64,000 nucleotides of DNA. Origin: Anaerolineaceae bacterium UBA4890 (GTDB lineage: Bacteria; Chloroflexota; Anaerolineae; Anaerolineales; Anaerolineaceae). The translations under genes and the position numbers were made by a program. The stretch spans positions 54,416 through 118,415 of the forward strand of contig DHCY01000016.1 in the NCBI GenBank assembly GCA_002399085.1. Reading direction: 5' to 3'. Each line of letters opens with the position of its first letter. Positions within the stretch are counted from its first letter, which is position 1. This document shows, in pieces, positions 24,692 through 33,115 of the stretch. The notes under the pieces were generated by a model. The model worked only from the letters and a program-made list of their open reading frames with translations. It searched no databases and was not told the DNA's origin.

Positions 24692-25669
24692 TCAGTCTGA
24701 GCTCGATTTCTTCTTCAGAGCCTGCCTGCGTTTGAAGTATATCACTGCCAGCGCCAGTATGATAAGCAGCAAGGCAAGCAGCAGCAACCACAACCAGGTT
24801 TCGTCAGCGCGCTTATTTGGGGTTTTGGTCAGGAAAACTCCTTCCCCCGGCATGATGTTGGGGGTGGGGCTGAGGGTGCCGGTTGGGGTTTGGGTGTGGT
24901 CTGGTGGGGGCGAAGGTGTGGCGGTGGTGAGCGTGGGGTCGGGGATGGGGGCGGTCAGAGAAGCGCTCTGGGTGAGTTGGGCGGCTGGAACAGTTGGCAG
25001 CTGCGGGGGAACCGGGCTTAATTCCACCGGCGTGGGGCTCGGGAGGGGGGCAAGCTGGGTGCGGGTAGGGGTAAAGGTGTTGATGGGGTAGAGCACGGTT
25101 GGCGAGGGCGTGTACGTGCGGGTTGGGGTGGCGGTGTTTGTGAAGGTTGGCGTGTAGGTGGGGGCGTTGATCACCTGCACCGAGCCATTGGTTAGCGCCG
25201 GGCTGGACGGATTGCCCTGTGAATCTGAAAAGTCGGCTGAGGTGATGGTGATGGTGGACGTGCCGATGGCTTTCGCCCTGAAGATGAGGTTGATCAGGGT
25301 GCCGCTGCCTGAGGCGGCAGGGGTTGCCAGTTGGGTGCAAGCCAGCCGGAAAAACCCCGGTAAATTATCGGAATAAACGGTGAAAAGGTTGGAGAGGAAA
25401 TCGCCGTAGGTCCAGTCTTCGAGATCCAGGATCGTTTCGTCGTATTCGATTGTAAAGTCGAAGGCGTTGATGTTGGCGACATCGCTGACATCCAGTTGGA
25501 TGGTTATCTGGCTTTGGGCTGGGACGCTGCTTTGAGGTGGGGAAACAAAGAGGGTGCCGTTAGTCTGTGCCTGGACTGGTGAGGTGAAGGTGGAAAGGAA
25601 TATGAGCAGGGTCGACAAAACAATGGTAAGGAGAAATTTGTTGTGTTTAGCCCGGTTGAGGTTTCTCAT
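24692..25669 (-). CDS. Cohesin-like surface protein with Thr/Pro-rich stalk
   Basis: 325 residues from ATG 25669. A signal peptide (KFLLTIVLSTLLIFLSTFTSPVQA) precedes a cohesin-like domain of about 140 residues: ITIQLDVSDVANINAFDFTI, then DETILDLEDW, RLACTQLA and ITSADFSDSQGNP. A 125-residue Pro/Thr stalk (repeats of TPTxT) leads to a membrane helix (TWLWLLLLALLLIILALAVIYF) and a basic end. Cohesins bind dockerins in cellulosomes; this one may just present a binding domain at the cell surface. A longer frame upstream is not supported because it runs through REP-type repeats. Confidence 0.8.
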   Translation of the reverse strand: MRNLNRAKHNKFLLTIVLSTLLIFLSTFTSPVQAQTNGTLFVSPPQSSVPAQSQITIQLDVSDVANINAFDFTIEYDETILDLEDWTYGDFLSNLFTVYSDNLPGFFRLACTQLATPAASGSGTLINLIFRAKAIGTSTITITSADFSDSQGNPSSPALTNGSVQVINAPTYTPTFTNTATPTRTYTPSPTVLYPINTFTPTRTQLAPLPSPTPVELSPVPPQLPTVPAAQLTQSASLTAPIPDPTLTTATPSPPPDHTQTPTGTLSPTPNIMPGEGVFLTKTPNKRADETWLWLLLLALLLIILALAVIYFKRRQALKKKSSSD

Positions 25670-25708
25670 ATGGGGTTTATTGTACCTATTTTTTGAAAAC
25701 GGGGATAA

Positions 25709-25780
25709 GTAGGGGCGAAGCATCCTCCACAAACATTTGTGGTGTGGCAGGACGTTCGTGTGTGGATGCTTCGCCCCTAC
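25709..25780. repeat. REP-like hairpin element
   Basis: Perfect 17-base arms GTAGGGGCGAAGCATCC / GGATGCTTCGCCCCTAC around 38 bases. The 3' arm forms part of the tandem array that starts at 25744. Confidence 0.85.
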
Positions 25781-25996
25781 GGCGGTTTGCAATTGGGCGT
25801 GGCAGGACGTTCGTGTAAAGATGCTTCGCCCATACGGCGGTTTGCAATTGGGTGTGGCAGGACGTTCGTGTGTGGATGCTTCGCCCCTACGGTTTGGGGT
25901 TGGGGCATGGAAGGGCATTTGTATAAAGATGCTTCGCCCCTACGGTTTGCGTTTGGGGCGTGGCAGGACGTTCGTGTTTGGATACTTCGCCCTTAC
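25744..25996. repeat. Tandem array of five units of about 55 bp
   Basis: Starts at 25744, 25799, 25854, 25907 and 25960 each read G(T/C)GGCAGGACGTTCGTGT then GGATGCTTCGCCCCTACGG, so each unit carries one REP arm in the same orientation. Copies one to three are nearly identical and the last two diverged. No coding sequence is supported across 25670-25997. Confidence 0.85.
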
Positions 25997-25997
25997 C

Positions 25998-26470
25998 TCA
26001 GCGATCGGGGTCTTTTTCCCAATTTTCGGGATTTGTCAGGATGTAATCACTGATTGCCTGCCATTCACGGTCGTTACGAATAATACGTTCGTAATAATTG
26101 CGTTGCCACACATGACCCTTCAATCGATTGTCTTGAGAAGAAATTCTCCGAGAAGTTATCGATTTGTAATTTTGAACAATTGCTCCTACCGAACCCGGTG
26201 TAGTGCCATTTGGACGTAGGGGCGAAGCATCCTTAACGAGCATTTGTCCCGATTTGTTCTGTTCTTTTAGGGATGCTTCGCCCCTAATTGTAGCCATTGA
26301 GCTGAGACGACACGACCGAAAGCACTAAGTTTCATCACACCATCATGAATTTCAGCGAACAGCCATTTTCGCTGGTATGTACAGATAGTAATGAAATATG
26401 CGCCTGGTTGAGCATAATCGTACTCTTTCAGGCGCAGAGAATGGCGGTGGAATGTATCCTTATTGACCAT
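25998..26470 (-). pseudogene. RAYT-type (REP-associated tyrosine) transposase, broken
   Basis: Two collinear pieces of one protein. The N-part (26470 downward) starts SLRLKEYDYAQPGAYFITIC and stops after about 65 residues. The C-part in another frame has GTTPGSVGAIVQNYKSIT and RNYYERIIRNDREWQAISDYIL, ending NPENWEKD. About 60-80 residues in the middle are missing, including the His-hydrophobic-His catalytic motif; a REP hairpin (26216-26286) fills the gap and supplies the stop. RAYTs process REP hairpins, and its own substrate sequence sits inside it. Confidence 0.8.
26216..26286. repeat. REP-like hairpin inside the RAYT remnant
   Basis: Arms GTAGGGGCGAAGCATCC and GGATGCTTCGCCCCTAA. In one frame of the transposase these arms read as GEAS and DASPLRP. 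Confidence 0.8.
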
Positions 26471-26491
26471 TTAATCCCAATTTTAATTCTG

Positions 26492-26563
26492 GTAGGGGCG
26501 AAGCATCTTCAAGCACCGTTTGACGCGCGGAAAAACATTCGTATAAAGATGCTTTACCCCTAC
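26492..26563. repeat. REP-like hairpin upstream of the RAYT remnant
   Basis: Arms GTAGGGGCGAAGCATC and GATGCTTTACCCCTAC, 22 bases beyond the transposase start codon. With the array at 25744 it brackets the RAYT gene. Confidence 0.8.
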
Positions 26564-26575
26564 GTGCGATGGTGT

Positions 26576-28069
26576 TTAATTTTGTATCAAGGGCATGTAC
26601 AAATCGATCAACACAACCGGTTCGGGTGGGGTGGGGACTTTGGCAACGACGCAGGATGACAATTGCGAAAAGCAAACGCCATCGGTCTCCGCAGCTTCGA
26701 CCTTGTAGAAATAATTGCGATCGAACTGGATGTTGGTGTCTTCGAAACTGTTGGTTGTAACCTGCGCTACTCGGGTCATGGTGCCCAGGCAGGTCGCGGT
26801 GCTGCGGTAGACATTATAGACATCGGCGCCTGGCAATTCGGGCCAGGTGAGAAGAATCGATTCTTCTTTGACAGTCGCTTTAACAACCGGGTCGCCGCCA
26901 AAACACTTGCCCATCGGCTCTGCCAGGCTGGCAACGGTGCCGACGCCGGCTTTGACGGTGGCAACGGTGGCAGGCATGTACATCTTATCGATCGTGTCAG
27001 TTACTTTGTGATAATGCGGGTTCATGTCGGTGCGTGCTTCACAACCATAAGTATCTGGATCGTACTGGTAGTTCTCAAGTATCTCGATCGCACCCACGCC
27101 GGCATCCCAAAACGAAGCATGGTCAGATGCCCTGATTGCCCGGGTCGTCAGGTAATCATAGGTCAGACCAAGGTTGTAAAGGGTATTTACTTCGGTAAAA
27201 CATGTACCGACAGTGTTCGATTTTGCCATCGTGCCCACGTGCATTTCGATACACATATCCTGGTCACTGTCATAACCAAACATGTCCAGGTTTACCACGC
27301 CGCGGATTTTGCTCATTTCGGCAGAGTGGTCGGCGACGTATTCTTCACTGCCCCAGAGCCCCTGCTCTTCACCGGTAAAGAAGATCAGTTTGATGGTGTA
27401 GTCGAATTCATAATTATGCAAAAGCCGGGCAGCTTCCATGAGGGCTGCGATACCGCTGGCGTTATCTTCGGCGCCTGGCGCGAGCGTATTGTAAGAGGTG
27501 GAAGTACTGTCCATATGGGCGGTCATCAATACGAATTTGTCTGCGTTTGGTCCGTGACCGGGGATGGTGACCACCTTGTTTTTCCAGGTAGCCAATTGCT
27601 CCGGCTGATTGGATTGGAAAAAGAATTCGTCCTGATCAATTGTGTTGGTGATCATTTCATAAGTACCATCAGGGTTTTGCCTGAGGTCCTTCGCTTCCAT
27701 GACCCCAGTCTGATGATAAGTAGTGGTATAGACATGGTCTGTCAGTGAGGAACCTTCCACGTAGCCAAGTTTCAGCAATTCCTGGTGAAGATAATCGTAT
27801 GCCTTGGCATCAGGATTGGTGGAAAAGAGCTGCGTGGAGTAGCGTGTTTTGATGGTCCTGTAGACGCCATCGATCATCACCTGATTGGCACCGCTAAAAT
27901 CACGGATCAATTTATCGACGCTCACAGTGGTTATTTTTGTGAGCAGGGTGCTGACCTCAGCGCTTGGTCCGCAGACCTGGACAGAATTTTGGGCGATGGC
28001 TTCCTGGGGGACGAAAGAAAAAATTAATACAAACAAAACAAGCACAAGAACAAGTCTGGTGTTTTTCAT
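26576..28069 (-). CDS. Secreted M28-family zinc aminopeptidase
   Basis: About 497 residues from the Met at 28069 (longer frame rejected). Signal peptide LVLVLVLFVLIFSFVPQEAIA. The peptidase domain has LMTAHMDSTS, GAEDNASGIAAL, FTGEEQGLWGSEEY (Glu pair), NLDMFGYD and a later DHASFWDAG, which supply the two-zinc ligands. A Fn3-like module follows (TWPELPGADVYNVYRS). The tail ends LYMPLIQN. It should act outside the cell on peptides. It is the last gene behind the radical SAM locus and 28 bases after the methyltransferase, so it may be cotranscribed. Confidence 0.88.
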   Translation of the reverse strand: MKNTRLVLVLVLFVLIFSFVPQEAIAQNSVQVCGPSAEVSTLLTKITTVSVDKLIRDFSGANQVMIDGVYRTIKTRYSTQLFSTNPDAKAYDYLHQELLKLGYVEGSSLTDHVYTTTYHQTGVMEAKDLRQNPDGTYEMITNTIDQDEFFFQSNQPEQLATWKNKVVTIPGHGPNADKFVLMTAHMDSTSTSYNTLAPGAEDNASGIAALMEAARLLHNYEFDYTIKLIFFTGEEQGLWGSEEYVADHSAEMSKIRGVVNLDMFGYDSDQDMCIEMHVGTMAKSNTVGTCFTEVNTLYNLGLTYDYLTTRAIRASDHASFWDAGVGAIEILENYQYDPDTYGCEARTDMNPHYHKVTDTIDKMYMPATVATVKAGVGTVASLAEPMGKCFGGDPVVKATVKEESILLTWPELPGADVYNVYRSTATCLGTMTRVAQVTTNSFEDTNIQFDRNYFYKVEAAETDGVCFSQLSSCVVAKVPTPPEPVVLIDLYMPLIQN

Positions 28070-28097
28070 GTGTTCCTTTTTTATGTAGTCGGCTGGC

Positions 28098-28838
28098 TTA
28101 TAGCTTGCCATGCGCGTAGAAAGTGGGAATGAAGATGGTTGCCTGACCCTTGAGCCAGCTTTGCATCGCTTCTTCCTTGATCTCCAAAATTCTTTCAATG
28201 GGAGCCATGCCGCCAAGGTCGTAGGCGATCATGTCCCACTCGGCTTCGAAAGCATCCAGTGAAGGTTGGCGCCATTCACCGGCAAGCAAGCCCAGGTGAA
28301 CGCCTTGCAGTCCGGCTTCCCGGAACATCCAGCCCAGTTTCCTGCCCATCGTCAGGTCAACACCCTGAAAGGACAAGGAGTGATTTTGCATATTGCCAAT
28401 GTTTTTGAACAAATCAGGGTAATCGATGCGCGACTGATAGTCAGGTTCGGCTGCGGCGATAACGTAGCCACCTGGTTTGGTGACACGTTTCATCTCCTTG
28501 ATGGCATCCTGGGGGTTTTTGAGCCACAGCAAGAAATAATGGCAGAGGGTGAAATCGAAGCTGGCGTTTTTGAAAGGCAGCCTGAATCCGTCGGCATTGA
28601 CAACCGGGTTATCTGGTGAATGGCTCATGGAAAATTCACAACGCTGCAGGTCAATATCCACACCAAATGGTCTTAACCCCTGGTATTCAAAATCAGGGAA
28701 GAGGGCACCTGTTCCTGAACCGACTTCAAGAACGGTTTGCCCTGGAGTCGCTTTTAGTTTTTCGAAGATAAAGCGGCGCAGGTTTTTGGTCCATCGGGCT
28801 TGCATGAGATAACGGTTGTGCCAATCAGCGGTTTTCAT
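28098..28838 (-). CDS. Class I SAM-dependent methyltransferase
   Basis: 246 residues. Motif I VLEVGSGTGALFPDF, acidic end of strand two GVDIDLQRCEFS, motif with NADGFRLPFKNASFDFTLCHYFL, and post-motif VTKPGGYVIAAAEPD. The substrate is not evident. It starts 21 bases after the degenerate radical SAM-like gene, within the same run. Whether it acts on the Cys-Ala protein or on something else is open. Confidence 0.85.
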   Translation of the reverse strand: MKTADWHNRYLMQARWTKNLRRFIFEKLKATPGQTVLEVGSGTGALFPDFEYQGLRPFGVDIDLQRCEFSMSHSPDNPVVNADGFRLPFKNASFDFTLCHYFLLWLKNPQDAIKEMKRVTKPGGYVIAAAEPDYQSRIDYPDLFKNIGNMQNHSLSFQGVDLTMGRKLGWMFREAGLQGVHLGLLAGEWRQPSLDAFEAEWDMIAYDLGGMAPIERILEIKEEAMQSWLKGQATIFIPTFYAHGKL

Positions 28839-28859
28839 AGAGTCTCCTTAAGTTTTATA

Positions 28860-29972
28860 TTATTTTAGAATAAGTTCCTGCCAATCGGTAGTGAGCAGAC
28901 TTCCCAGGACATGATTTGGAAAATCTTGCAGGGTGAGACTGCCATCGGGCAAAATGGTGTAATACACAGGCACATGCTCACTGACCTCAGGGCTAAACAG
29001 TTTAGGGTGTTGTTTTTCGGCAGGTAAAAGTGGGAATGGCAGGTCGTGCTCGATCAGAATTTTTTCATTGGTCAATTGCTGGCTCAGGTGAGCAGCCTGG
29101 TCGTTGGCGTCCAGTTCTGCGGCATAAAAACTGAGCGCGTTGGCGCCGGCATCGACCTGTTTGAGTGACCAGGCGTAAAGATCTGAGCGGCGATGAACCG
29201 GGAAGCGAACGCAGGTGAAGAGATCCTGGTTAAAGATGGGTTGAAGCAGGTCTGATTCCTGCTCAGAGTGGGGATCAAACTCGATAATCAGGTGGTCAAG
29301 ACCGCTGCCAAGCAAGGCATCCAGGTAATCAGGATCCTGGTAAAGCCGTGGGGAAGCGGAAAGCAGACCTGTAACCATGCCAAGTTCTTCAGCGAAGTGC
29401 AGCAATTCAACCAGATCTTGCCGCAAAGTGGGCTCTCCACCGATGAAGATAATTTGAGGGATGCCTGCGTCAAAGGTTTTGCGGATAAGAGTTTTCCACT
29501 GTTCCGTGGTGAGTTCTTCGAAACGGGGATTCTGCTTCGTGTTCCAGCGATCGGTCAGGCACAGGTTGACCCGCAAGGGAATATCTGTAGCTTCAGGAGT
29601 GCTCAATGCGTCAAAACCTGTGTCTGTTAATAGGGGTGCCTGGTCGGGGTCGATTCCGATGCTGCGAATTTCCAGGTCAAAACGTTCCAAATCCGCCAGA
29701 AGTGCATCTTCTTCAACCTGGTAACGCTGCAGGGATTCGGCAAGGATTTCGTTTTGTGTCTTTCCCTGCATCTTGAGCCATGCGAAGTAAGTGGCTGTCT
29801 GATTCAATCGCAAGATCGATGCAGCATTAACAATCAGGATACCGGTTTCATCGGGCAGAACGCGCAAATGCAAGCGGTATTGGACCGGATCGCCTTCCGG
29901 GGAGTGATAAGAATAAAAGCCAAGGGGTGTTGGCTGGAATTGAGCAGGTGTTGCGCGTAGTGTTTGTGGCAT
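28860..29972 (-). CDS. Radical SAM-like protein lacking two cluster cysteines
   Basis: 370 residues. Residues about 30-100 match the PqqD-like recognition fold of the preceding gene (LHLRVLPDETGILIVN ... LNQTATYFAWL). The radical SAM domain then aligns with it, but the CxxxCxxC loop reads NLCLTDRWNT: only Cys138 remains, with Arg and Thr replacing the others. GGEPTLR and the beta strands are intact. It has no SPASM Cys tail. It is therefore unlikely to bind a 4Fe-4S cluster and may be a substrate-binding or scaffold partner. It begins two bases after the active paralogue ends. Confidence 0.85.
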   Translation of the reverse strand: MPQTLRATPAQFQPTPLGFYSYHSPEGDPVQYRLHLRVLPDETGILIVNAASILRLNQTATYFAWLKMQGKTQNEILAESLQRYQVEEDALLADLERFDLEIRSIGIDPDQAPLLTDTGFDALSTPEATDIPLRVNLCLTDRWNTKQNPRFEELTTEQWKTLIRKTFDAGIPQIIFIGGEPTLRQDLVELLHFAEELGMVTGLLSASPRLYQDPDYLDALLGSGLDHLIIEFDPHSEQESDLLQPIFNQDLFTCVRFPVHRRSDLYAWSLKQVDAGANALSFYAAELDANDQAAHLSQQLTNEKILIEHDLPFPLLPAEKQHPKLFSPEVSEHVPVYYTILPDGSLTLQDFPNHVLGSLLTTDWQELILK

Positions 29973-29974
29973 GG

Positions 29975-31324
29975 CTATCTTCCTCTGATCAATAAATCAC
30001 GATAAATTGGCTCTGGCGATTGTTGATCCCTGGCAAGCGGGCAGCCTCCGCCGCACTCCTGCAGGAAATCACAATAAGTACATTCGGCAGGGATATCCCG
30101 GCGGTTGCGCAGGCTCAGGCAGAGCGGGTGGTTCCAGATTTGGCTCCACTGATCGGAAAGGATGTTGCCGACTGCCTGGTAGTAAGACTGGCAGGGGATC
30201 ACGCTGCCATCGGGTTCGACACACATGTTGTAGTAGGCGGCGGTGCAGCCTTTGATGCCCAAATCGAGCATCAGCGGATCGAAGTGGCAATACTGGGTGG
30301 GGGTATACCAGATCAGGCGCTGGTGACTTTGGTTGGTCATTTCAATTGCCAGGGATAGCAAACCGGGCAATTCAACTTCTTTCAATCCAGTATCGATGGT
30401 TTTTCCTTTGCCGGAATAGATCAGGGCATTCAAACCAACAGTAGGCACGCCTTCACTCGCCAGGAATTCCAATGTCTCGCGCAGCTGCCCGGCGTTGTTG
30501 TTTAGCAGGGTGGTGTTGGTCATCATGTAGAGCTTGCTTTTGACCACATTGCGTATTCCTGCCACGGTTTTTTCCCAGGCACCAGACCTGCGCACCATCT
30601 GGTCGTGGATTTGTGCGTCGTGCGATTCGAGTGTGATTTGCACATGATCAAGCCCGGCATTTACCAGGCGGTCAAGCAAAGCCTGGTCGGCAAGGCGGAT
30701 GCCATTGGTGTTGATGCCAGTAACCATGCCTTTTTGATCAGCATAAGCTACCAACTCTGGCAGGTCGTCCCGCAGGGTTGGCTCACCACCGGTGAAAACC
30801 ACATGGGGGATGCCAATTTCCCAGAGCTTGTCAATGATCGCTTTCCACTCAGCGGTTGAAAGCTCAGGGTAGTTACGGGCGCGGGCGTTATAGCAGTGAG
30901 CGCAATCGTTATTACAACGGTAGGTGATTGCCAGGTCCATGCGGTAAGGTGCGCTCAATTTCGCCGAGAATGGCATATTGGTCGCCAGACCCAGGTCACA
31001 AACCGGACAAGCATGACTGTTTTCGTCGACCAGCGCCTCAATTTTGGCTACGGTTGCGTCGTAATCTGTCTCTAAATCCGTCGTAGGGACGTCAAATTTG
31101 TCCAGTAGTAATTCAATGGCTTCAGCCCTCTCAATTTTATTGAGGTAAAGGTAAGCCATGAGCATTGCAGTCGGGTTCAGGTAAATGATTTTAGAGGCGT
31201 TGACCACCAGCAAACCGGAAAGATCTTCATCCACGCGAAGATGCAGTCTGGATTTCTGATTTTCGTCGGAAATATCGAATTTGTAGATTCCAGGTTCAAG
31301 CAATCTAAGCAAAGTGTTTTCCAT
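29975..31324 (-). CDS. Radical SAM/SPASM enzyme with PqqD-like N-terminal domain
   Basis: 449 residues. Residues 25-100 form a PqqD/RRE-like domain (RLHLRVDEDLSGLLVVNAS, LNPTAMLMAYLYL). CPVCD at 106-109 is an extra Cys pair. The active-site motif CNNDCAHC at 137-144 holds the cluster; FTGGEPTLRDDL and INTNGIRL follow. The SPASM end has GCTAAYYNMCVEPDGSV, PCQSYY and CTYCDFLQECGGGCPLA for auxiliary clusters. Such enzymes typically form thioethers or cross-links on peptides. It directly follows the gene for a protein ending in alternating Cys-Ala, the likely substrate. All three Cys of the motif are present. Confidence 0.93.
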   Translation of the reverse strand: MENTLLRLLEPGIYKFDISDENQKSRLHLRVDEDLSGLLVVNASKIIYLNPTAMLMAYLYLNKIERAEAIELLLDKFDVPTTDLETDYDATVAKIEALVDENSHACPVCDLGLATNMPFSAKLSAPYRMDLAITYRCNNDCAHCYNARARNYPELSTAEWKAIIDKLWEIGIPHVVFTGGEPTLRDDLPELVAYADQKGMVTGINTNGIRLADQALLDRLVNAGLDHVQITLESHDAQIHDQMVRRSGAWEKTVAGIRNVVKSKLYMMTNTTLLNNNAGQLRETLEFLASEGVPTVGLNALIYSGKGKTIDTGLKEVELPGLLSLAIEMTNQSHQRLIWYTPTQYCHFDPLMLDLGIKGCTAAYYNMCVEPDGSVIPCQSYYQAVGNILSDQWSQIWNHPLCLSLRNRRDIPAECTYCDFLQECGGGCPLARDQQSPEPIYRDLLIRGR

Positions 31325-31339
31325 GAAGACAGATCCTGT

Positions 31340-33115
31340 CTAACGACCGCCACCGGCACAGGCACAGGCACAACCCGCACAAGCGCAAGCGCAGGCGCAG
31401 GAACTGCCGCCTCCCCCTCCACGGAAACCGCTGGAGCCGCTGGTCGGTCGGCTGATCGGGATTGGGTTGGTGCGGTTGGTCACGGCGCTGGTAAAACCGG
31501 TCAGATCGCCTACCACGCCGGCAGAGAATGCTGTAGCACCGTTGATGATCGAGGCGGCGAAGTCAGACCCGGGAATGTTGGGCATAGAGATTGATGGCTT
31601 CGAGCTGCCGCCTCCACCAACTGAAGACACTGGACTGGCAAGTCCTCCTGAACCACCTGTCGCGGGAGCTGCCGCAAAACCGGGGTTATAAAGACCCCAC
31701 CAACGAGGCAGGAATACGGGTGTGTTGATGAAAGTCTGCTGTGTGCGATTGTTGAACTGGTCGTCCAGCATGGTCCATTCGAGCGTGTGATCATATTGGG
31801 CGCTTTTGATTTCAGGTGTTTCAGCACCTTCAACCGCCAGCCAGGCACGCCTGACGATGTCTTTGTAGTAGGCTTTGGTTTCGTCAGGGCTGAAACCTTT
31901 CATCTTCTCCTGGACAACATCGACCAGTTCTATGAGCATAGCCTGCAGTGAGCGACGCTGTTTGTTTTTATCAGTCTCAGCGAATGCTGCAATAAATTGG
32001 GTCTCATAGTCGTAAAGACCCTCGGGCAGAGGTTCGTTTGGTTTGATGGTCAGTGGTTCTTTTTCAACCACCATAATGGCTTCTTTTTTCAGCAAACCAA
32101 ACAGCACCATGGTGAGGATATTATCAAGCGGTTCCTCGAGCAAAATGCCGGCTTCAGCGGCAGTCAATCCACGGCGGATACCCTTGCCATCAACTGCCAA
32201 CTTGGGCGGGAAATATTGCAACTTGCGGGAAGCGCTGGATTTCTGTTGATTTTTCCGGGCAAAAATACCGAAACCGATAACAAACAGGATCGGAATAATG
32301 CAGGGTAATCCACCGAGCAAAGCGGAAATAAACCCACCAATTCCACTGCCGCCGCCGCTTGAGGACCCAGGCTCTTCGTAATCACCAGGGTCGGCAATAA
32401 CACCGGCAGGCACAGCGCTGGCAGGGAATGCGGCACCGAATTCGTACTCAGTGTGAACATCGGCGTTGTTGGTGAACCAGGAGTAATAAACGCGATTGTC
32501 CTGCGTAAAAGAGGCTTCGCTGATGTCCTCACCGGGCCAGTTACGCGGGATGTAATAGACGCCTTCCTCTGCGCCAACTGCTGGGGGCAGTATGATGGTC
32601 ATGCGGTATTCTGTGTTTTGCGAACGGTCAAAATCTGAGCCGAAATAGTTGGGTGTGAATTGAAAATTGATGTAATTTTCACGGTCTCCCTGGTCGTAAG
32701 GGAACAAGATGTCGGTGACACCTGGAACTGTGGCAATGACAGTACCTGATGCGCCAGGCTGGATTGCCAAATTTTTTAGTGCCAGTTCTGCACCGCTGAC
32801 ATATGCGGAATTGTTGACTTCGGGCATGGGCTGCCCATCGATTGTGGCAACGATTTCACGAAGGTCGTAGTTGGCATAGGGCAACGCCAGGTCGACGAAA
32901 TCGATTGGGCTGGCGGATGGGTCGTTTTCAAATACCATGATATAGATTAGTGTCACGCTGCCATCTTCCTCGATGTAGGCTTCCACCTCGTAAGTGGGCA
33001 GGGTGAAACGATAGGTTTGGGCGTGGGTTGGGTTGGCAGGCAGGATTGCGATTAAAGCCAACAGCAAGCCTAACGCTACCAGGAGGAAGCGTTTGTCAAA
33101 TCTTGTTGTTACCAT
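31340..33115 (-). CDS. DUF2207-type membrane protein with C-terminal Cys-Ala repeat (candidate modified substrate)
   Basis: 591 residues. Signal peptide to about Ala32, an external domain of about 225 residues, a membrane helix near 261-287 (GGFISALLGGLPCIIPILFV) and a cytoplasmic half. It resembles DUF2207 proteins. The end is Gly-rich (SGFRGGGGG) then a repeat with seven Cys at 573, 575, 577, 579, 582, 584 and 586, then GGGR. Codons within the repeat vary (TGC/TGT; GCC/GCT/GCG), so selection on the protein is likely. The tail would face the cytosol, in reach of the radical SAM enzyme encoded 15 bases downstream. Its start overlaps the upstream gene by 7 bases. Confidence 0.85.
   Translation of the reverse strand: MVTTRFDKRFLLVALGLLLALIAILPANPTHAQTYRFTLPTYEVEAYIEEDGSVTLIYIMVFENDPSASPIDFVDLALPYANYDLREIVATIDGQPMPEVNNSAYVSGAELALKNLAIQPGASGTVIATVPGVTDILFPYDQGDRENYINFQFTPNYFGSDFDRSQNTEYRMTIILPPAVGAEEGVYYIPRNWPGEDISEASFTQDNRVYYSWFTNNADVHTEYEFGAAFPASAVPAGVIADPGDYEEPGSSSGGGSGIGGFISALLGGLPCIIPILFVIGFGIFARKNQQKSSASRKLQYFPPKLAVDGKGIRRGLTAAEAGILLEEPLDNILTMVLFGLLKKEAIMVVEKEPLTIKPNEPLPEGLYDYETQFIAAFAETDKNKQRRSLQAMLIELVDVVQEKMKGFSPDETKAYYKDIVRRAWLAVEGAETPEIKSAQYDHTLEWTMLDDQFNNRTQQTFINTPVFLPRWWGLYNPGFAAAPATGGSGGLASPVSSVGGGGSSKPSISMPNIPGSDFAASIINGATAFSAGVVGDLTGFTSAVTNRTNPIPISRPTSGSSGFRGGGGGSSCACACACAGCACACAGGGR

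Noticed and set aside
25744..25996. CRISPR array
   Set aside because: The repeats are contiguous with no unique spacers and no cas genes are in the window.
25737..26219. Plus-strand frames over the tandem array
   Set aside because: Repetitive residues come from the 55-bp repeats; not a protein-coding repeat, since the period is not a multiple of three throughout.
26663..27748. 361-codon plus-strand frame over the M28 peptidase
   Set aside because: Antisense of a complete peptidase with intact zinc ligands and signal peptide.
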